Source: Sagittula salina
GTDB lineage: Bacteria; Pseudomonadota; Alphaproteobacteria; Rhodobacterales; Rhodobacteraceae
Direction of reading: 5' to 3'
Assembly (NCBI RefSeq): GCF_017813235.1
Contig: NZ_JAGISH010000003.1
Span: 295,571 to 359,570 of the forward strand
Length of the DNA: 64,000 nt
Part shown: positions 59,882-64,000 of the stretch, one piece after another
Position numbering within the stretch: the stretch's first letter is position 1
Layout: every line of letters begins with the position of its first letter
Position numbers and translations under genes: made by a program
The notes under the pieces: generated by a model
The model's database searches: none
The model's input: only the letters and a program-made list of their open reading frames with translations
Told to the model about the DNA's origin: nothing

Positions 59882-61276
59882 ATGATCAGGCAGATCGCCT
59901 TTGGGCTGGGGGGCTTCCTCCTTGGCTGTGCCCCGCTGTACGCGGAGCCGCTGGACGTGTCGTTGCGCCCGCAGGCGCGCGTGCGGGTCGTCGTGACGGA
60001 TATCGAAGAGGTGGTGAGCCGGGCGCTTGCCATGGATGCGCGGCTGGCGGCGCTGTCGGCGCCGGGCACGTCGCTGCGGCCAACGGTGCGCCCCGCCGCG
60101 CTGCATCGCGTCGCGGCAGTCGCGCTAGTCGCCGCCCCCACGGCCGGGCCGCATGGCGGGACAGAGGCCGGGTTTCATCGCTGGATCAATGACTTCCGCC
60201 CCCGTGCACTGGCGCAGGGGATCAGCGCGCGCACGTTTGACCGGGCCTTTGCCGGGGTGCGGTTCGATCCGGCCATCGTGGCAAAGGACGAAAAGCAGGC
60301 CGAGTTCGTCAAGGGCATCTGGAGCTATCTCGACAGCGCGACTTCTGACAGCCGGGTAGAGAACGGTCGTGCCATGCTGCGCCAGCACGGCGCGCTTCTG
60401 GACCGGATCGAACGGACCTACGGCGTCGACAAGGAGATCGTGCTGGCGGTCTGGGGCATGGAATCGGCCTATGGATCCTATCGCGGATCGGAGAACGTGG
60501 TGGAGGCCATGGCAAGCCTTGCCTACGACGGACGACGGGCGAAGTTCTTTGAAACCCAGCTGGTTGCGGCGCTGCAGATCCTCGAGGCGGGCGATACCAC
60601 GCCCGCGAACATGAAGGGATCATGGGCCGGCGCCATGGGGCACACGCAGTTCATGCCGACCTCCTTCCAGTCGCTGGCGGTCGATTTTACCGGCGACGGA
60701 CGGCGCGACATCTGGGGCGACGATCCGGCGGATGCGCTGGCCTCTACCGCGCATTACCTGGCCAAGAACGGCTGGGTGACGGGGATGCCCTGGGGCATGG
60801 AGGTGCGGCTGCCCGCGCAGTTCGACTATACCGCGATGGACACGGACCGGATGCCATCGGACTGGGCACGGCTGGGCGTCGTCGGCATGGACGGGCGGCC
60901 GGTGCGGGACTTCGGCGCGGCGCGCGTGCTGTTGCCCGCAGGTCATCGCGGCGCGGCCTTCCTCGTGTCGAAGAACTTCCGCGTCATCAAGCGTTACAAC
61001 GCCGCCGATGCCTATGCGCTTGGCGTGGCGCATCTGGCGGATCGCATCGCGGGCGGGGCACCGTTTCGCGGCGCCTGGCCGCGCGAGGACAGCCCGCTGA
61101 CCTCCGACCAGCGCAAGGAACTGCAGGCGCGGCTGACGGCGGTGGGGTTCTCCACCGGGGGCGTCGACGGGCGGCTGGGGCCGAATTCCATCGCCGCGAT
61201 CCGGGGCTATCAGGCGCGCCGGGGGCTGGTGCCGGACGGCTACGCCTCGATGGAGCTGCTGAAGAAGCTGCGCTGA
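59882..61276 (+). CDS. Lytic murein transglycosylase, MltB type with PG-binding domain
   Basis: Cleaves peptidoglycan glycan strands, leaving 1,6-anhydro-muropeptides. 464 residues from the ATG at 59882; a TTG two codons earlier is possible. Signal peptide in MIRQIAFGLGGFLLGCAPLYA. The SLT_2 catalytic domain runs from about 95 to 390 with catalytic Glu in AVWGMESAYGSYRGSENVVEAMASLAYDGRR and MGHTQFMPTSFQSLAVDFTGDGRRDIW. The peptidoglycan-binding domain is about 395-464 (LTAVGFSTGGVDGRLGPNSIAAIRGYQARRGLVPDG). Periplasmic. Confidence 0.95.
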   Translation: MIRQIAFGLGGFLLGCAPLYAEPLDVSLRPQARVRVVVTDIEEVVSRALAMDARLAALSAPGTSLRPTVRPAALHRVAAVALVAAPTAGPHGGTEAGFHRWINDFRPRALAQGISARTFDRAFAGVRFDPAIVAKDEKQAEFVKGIWSYLDSATSDSRVENGRAMLRQHGALLDRIERTYGVDKEIVLAVWGMESAYGSYRGSENVVEAMASLAYDGRRAKFFETQLVAALQILEAGDTTPANMKGSWAGAMGHTQFMPTSFQSLAVDFTGDGRRDIWGDDPADALASTAHYLAKNGWVTGMPWGMEVRLPAQFDYTAMDTDRMPSDWARLGVVGMDGRPVRDFGAARVLLPAGHRGAAFLVSKNFRVIKRYNAADAYALGVAHLADRIAGGAPFRGAWPREDSPLTSDQRKELQARLTAVGFSTGGVDGRLGPNSIAAIRGYQARRGLVPDGYASMELLKKLR

Positions 61277-61296
61277 GGGTAGCAGGTCCGGGGGCG

Positions 61297-61737
61297 TTAT
61301 TCCGCCGCCAGACCTTCGACTTCGGCGATCGAGGACGGTTCCGCCCCCGTCGCCAGAGCGAAACCTTCGTCGAGCCATCCGGTGATACCGCCGATCATCA
61401 GCTTTACAGGGCGGCCCAGCCGCGACAGGCGCAGCGCGGCCTTGTCCGCGCCGTTGCAATGCGGGCCAGCGCAGTAGACCACCGTCAGGAGGTCGGCGGG
61501 CCAGTCGGACATGCGGTGCGCCGTCATCTTGCCGTGCGGAATGTTGATCGCGCCGGGTACGTGACCATCGGCATAAAGCGCGGGGCTGCGTACGTCGAAG
61601 ACCACGAAATCCGTCGCGCCTTTGGACAGGCTGAAATGCACGTCCCAGCAGTCGGTTTCAAAGGCCAGTTTGGCCGCAAAGTGCGCCTCTGCCTCGGGCG
61701 CGGCGGCGGCGGGGGTTTCGGCAACGGCGGACGGCAT
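61297..61737 (-). CDS. Rhodanese-like domain protein
   Basis: 146 residues, start at 61737; an in-frame upstream extension is low-complexity and rejected. FETDCWDVHFSLSKGATDFVVFDVRSPALYADGHVPGAINIPHGKM is the standard rhodanese core and the active-site loop is VVYCAGPHCNGADKAAL with the catalytic Cys. Single-domain, no signal peptide. Rhodaneses move sulfane sulfur; substrate and role here unknown. Confidence 0.9.
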   Translation of the reverse strand: MPSAVAETPAAAAPEAEAHFAAKLAFETDCWDVHFSLSKGATDFVVFDVRSPALYADGHVPGAINIPHGKMTAHRMSDWPADLLTVVYCAGPHCNGADKAALRLSRLGRPVKLMIGGITGWLDEGFALATGAEPSSIAEVEGLAAE

Positions 61738-61861
61738 GAGGCTTCCTTTCGAGGGGCCGGAGTATCGCCGCAGGATGGGCACGCGCGCGGGCGTTCGGCA
61801 ACTGCAAAGACCGCGCCAGGGGCTGCGCGCGCGCCGGAATCGCCGCTTTGACGGGCGTTTC

Positions 61862-62341
61862 TCAGGGTTGGCGGGGTTCGCAGGGCCCGCCGGCGAAGCA
61901 CTGAAAGACGCGGTCCAGATCCTCCCGCGAGGGGTTGGCAAAGATGTATGCGCCGCAGGGGTCGGCGGTGGCCACGTGGCGGTGCGGTTCGCGTTGCAGG
62001 AACAGGAGGTAGGTGCGGCCGCTTTTTGGCTGGGCGCACCACGGCCCGTAACAGAGCACCTTCAGCGCGACGCTGCCCTGAAAGGGTTTCGTCCAGCCGT
62101 CCGTGTCCAGCGTATGCCCCACCAACTGCCCGCGCAGCCATGTTTCGGGCGGGGTGTCGGCGCTGTCCTTGTGCGATTGCGGCAGGCGGCTCGCGTCAAA
62201 GTCGAGGCGGCCCACGGCGGCGCCCCAGCGCTCTGGCGCGGCGTCGACCTTCAGAAAGGTGCGGACGGGATCGGGTGGCAGGCAGGACAACGCACTGGCC
62301 TCCGTGGCGGCGAGCGCCGCAAGGAAGGCCAGCCAGCGCAT
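61862..62341 (-). CDS. Secreted protein of unknown function
   Basis: 159 residues with a signal peptide ([17 protein letters not shown]) and six cysteines in the mature part (LSCLPP, VLCYGPWC, ADPCGAYIF, FQCFAGGPCEP), an arrangement that fits disulfides. The core, KVDAAPERWGAAVGRLDFDASRLP..GSVALKVLCYGPWCAQPKSGRTYLLFLQREPHRHVATADPCG, resembles a beta-rich periplasmic domain. It overlaps rppH by 1 base, so it is co-transcribed after it. No family recognised with certainty. Confidence 0.75.
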   Translation of the reverse strand: MRWLAFLAALAATEASALSCLPPDPVRTFLKVDAAPERWGAAVGRLDFDASRLPQSHKDSADTPPETWLRGQLVGHTLDTDGWTKPFQGSVALKVLCYGPWCAQPKSGRTYLLFLQREPHRHVATADPCGAYIFANPSREDLDRVFQCFAGGPCEPRQP

Positions 62342-62847
62342 TAGAAATGGTCCGAGAAGATGTCGAGCACGCGGGCATAGACGGCGCGCTTGAAGGGCAC
62401 GATGTCGCGCAGCACTTCGTCCGGCGCGGACCAGCGCCATTCGGAGAATTCCTGGTGGTCGTCGGCGTCGATGCGCACGTCGGCGTCGGTGCCGTGGAAG
62501 CGTAGCAGGAACCATTTCTGCTCCTGCCCCTTGTAGCGGCCCTTCCAGATGCGCGGCACGATGTCATGCGGCAGGTCGTAGGCTATCCAGCCGTCGGTCT
62601 CTGCCTCCACCGTCACCAGATGCGGCGGCACGCCGGTTTCCTCCTGCAGTTCGCGCAGGGCGGCGGCGCGCGGGGTTTCCCCCTTGTCGATGCCCCCCTG
62701 CGGCATCTGCCAGGCGGGCGGCTCCGAGGGCTGCTGGTCCATGCGCCGACCGACAAAAGCATGGCCTTCGGCGTTCAGCAGCAGCACGCCCACGTTGCGG
62801 CGGTATGGCAGGGCGGCGATTTCGTCGGCGGTCAGGGTCTGGGTCAT
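62341..62847 (-). CDS. rppH: RNA pyrophosphohydrolase RppH
   Basis: Nudix enzyme that removes pyrophosphate from the 5' end of mRNA (or cleaves diadenosine polyphosphates) and triggers decay. 168 residues from the ATG at 62847. [23 protein letters not shown] start and the Nudix box [23 protein letters not shown], then [16 protein letters not shown], which is diagnostic of RppH. Downstream of ctpA on the same strand, with a stop codon shared with the secreted protein start (TAATG). Confidence 0.95.
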   Translation of the reverse strand: MTQTLTADEIAALPYRRNVGVLLLNAEGHAFVGRRMDQQPSEPPAWQMPQGGIDKGETPRAAALRELQEETGVPPHLVTVEAETDGWIAYDLPHDIVPRIWKGRYKGQEQKWFLLRFHGTDADVRIDADDHQEFSEWRWSAPDEVLRDIVPFKRAVYARVLDIFSDHF

Positions 62848-62897
62848 GGCAGGGTCCTGCAAAGGCAAGGGGCGGGGTTTCCCCCGCCCTACCCGTT

Positions 62898-64000
62898 TCA
62901 GTCCTTCGGCGCCAGCTTCGACAGCCCCTTCAGGATGTCGATGGCATAGGCCAGCTGGTAATCCTCGTCCCGCAGCTTGGCGGCCTGCTCGGCCTTCTCG
63001 CGGTCGGCCTTGATCTGTTCGATCTCTTCCGGCGTAAGCGAGTCGTTTTCGAGGCTGCCGCGCAGGTCGGCCTCCGAACGGGAGAAGACGTTGGTTTCCT
63101 CCTCTTCCTTCGGCTCCGCGTTGGGATCCCGGCGCGGCTGTTCAACAACGATGTCGGGCGACACGCCGAGGTTCTGGATCGAGCGGCCCGAGGGCGTATA
63201 ATAGCGCGCCGTGGTCAGGCGCATGGCGCCGTCACCCTGCAGTGGCATCACCGTCTGGACCGACCCTTTGCCAAAGGATTTGGTGCCGACGACGATGGCG
63301 CGGTGGTGATCCTGCAGCGCGCCCGAGACGATCTCGGATGCCGAGGCGGAGCCGCCGTTGATCAGCACGACCAGAGGCTTGCCCGAGATCAGGTCGCCCG
63401 GCGTCGCATTGTAGCGGTCGCCGTCCACCGGGTCGCGCCCGCGGGTCGAGACGATTTCACCGGCGTCGAGGAAGGCGTCGGAAACCTTGATCGCCTGGGT
63501 CAGCAGGCCGCCGGGGTTGTTGCGCAGATCGAGCACGACGCCGTTGACCTTGTCCATCCCGCCGGCTTCCTCGACCTGCTTGGCAAGACCCTCCGCGAGG
63601 TTCGGGTAGGTCTGATCGTTGAAGGTGGTCACGCGCAGCACGACGGTATCGCCCTCCGTGCGGGCGCGCACGGCGGTCAGCTTGATCGTGTCGCGGATGA
63701 TCGACACGTCGAAGGGCTCTTCCTCGCCCTCGCGCACGACGGAAATAAGGATTTCCGACCCGACCGGGCCGCGCATCAGGTCGACCGCCTCGTCCAGCGT
63801 CAGGCCCAGAACGGATTCACCATCGACGTGGGTGATGAAGTCGCCCGCCTCGATCCCGGCCTCCATCGCCGGGGTGCCGTCGATGGGAGAGACGACCTTG
63901 ACGAACCCATCCTCTTGCGTGACCTCGATCCCCAGACCGCCGAATTCGCCACGCGTCTGCACGCGCATGTCGGCGGCATCGTCGGGCGGCAGGTAGGAGG
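62898..64000 (-). CDS. ctpA: S41 C-terminal processing peptidase (5' end missing)
   Basis: Periplasmic serine protease of the CtpA/Prc family. The N-terminus with signal peptide lies beyond the right edge; 367 codons are present. The last codons at the window edge ([26 protein letters not shown]) show it continues upstream, so the ATG at 63968 is internal. The PDZ domain is [43 protein letters not shown]. Catalytic Ser in [18 protein letters not shown] and Lys in [15 protein letters not shown]. The C-terminal tail is highly charged (Glu/Lys). Confidence 0.94.
   Translation of the reverse strand, partial: SYLPPDDAADMRVQTRGEFGGLGIEVTQEDGFVKVVSPIDGTPAMEAGIEAGDFITHVDGESVLGLTLDEAVDLMRGPVGSEILISVVREGEEEPFDVSIIRDTIKLTAVRARTEGDTVVLRVTTFNDQTYPNLAEGLAKQVEEAGGMDKVNGVVLDLRNNPGGLLTQAIKVSDAFLDAGEIVSTRGRDPVDGDRYNATPGDLISGKPLVVLINGGSASASEIVSGALQDHHRAIVVGTKSFGKGSVQTVMPLQGDGAMRLTTARYYTPSGRSIQNLGVSPDIVVEQPRRDPNAEPKEEEETNVFSRSEADLRGSLENDSLTPEEIEQIKADREKAEQAAKLRDEDYQLAYAIDILKGLSKLAPKD

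Overview
The window is a GC-rich, densely coded chromosomal segment of an alphaproteobacterium, almost certainly a Rhodobacteraceae member of the Roseobacter group. The grounds are MipZ beside the F0 ATP synthase genes (with separate b and b' subunits), the ffh - GNAT - chorismate mutase - rpsP - rimM - trmD arrangement, a DUF2794 protein, a structured leader before serC, and short GGAGTATTT elements at gene ends. No rRNA or tRNA gene, insertion sequence, prophage or CRISPR array was seen. The segment looks like core chromosome with small accessory insertions.

Layout. 1-5.9 kb (minus strand): smc (cut by the left edge), a lipoprotein, mipZ, and the F0 operon atpI-atpB-atpE-atpF'-atpF with its own promoter and terminator. 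6-10.2 kb: a lone ArsR regulator, an EamA permease with a LysR gene overlapping it, a divergent azoreductase, and two paralogous STAS-like small proteins. 10.7-24.4 kb (mostly plus strand): the translation/SRP block ffh, five overlapping GNAT acetyltransferases, chorismate mutase, rpsP, rimM, trmD, rplS and rpmE. It is interrupted by an unknown membrane protein (between rimM and trmD) and by a 4.8-kb insert (between trmD and rplS) with a two-subunit transketolase, an SDR dehydrogenase and a LysR gene.

24.5-32.5 kb: orphan sensor kinase, class III aminotransferase, SulP anion transporter behind an SqrR/BigR-like operator, metallophosphoesterase and a solitary P450. 32.6-35.5 kb: serA and serC, with a structured leader before serC. 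35.8-42.4 kb: part of the phenylacetate catabolon, with TetR, paaK, a thiolase and paaI on the minus strand and paaZ and a PaaX-family regulator on the plus strand; the paaABCDE epoxidase is not in the window. 42.5-48.5 kb: DUF2794, ureohydrolase, an NlpC/P60 + M17 peptidase pair, beta-carbonic anhydrase and small unknowns.

48.5-56.4 kb: asd, dapD and dapE (lysine/diaminopimelate synthesis) interleaved with a nucleotide-sugar dehydratase, a LOG-family hydrolase, a GNAT and a DUF2064 protein. 56.7-64 kb: rnr (RNase R), a WYL regulator whose start codon lies in a 15-bp inverted repeat, an MltB-type transglycosylase, a rhodanese, a secreted unknown, rppH, and ctpA (cut by the right edge).

The least explained signals are non-coding: a six-copy array with a 30-33 bp period in front of rnr, the WYL inverted repeat, short direct-repeat tracts in several intergenic gaps, GGAGTATTT elements at gene ends, and clean palindromes in front of several regulators and transporters.
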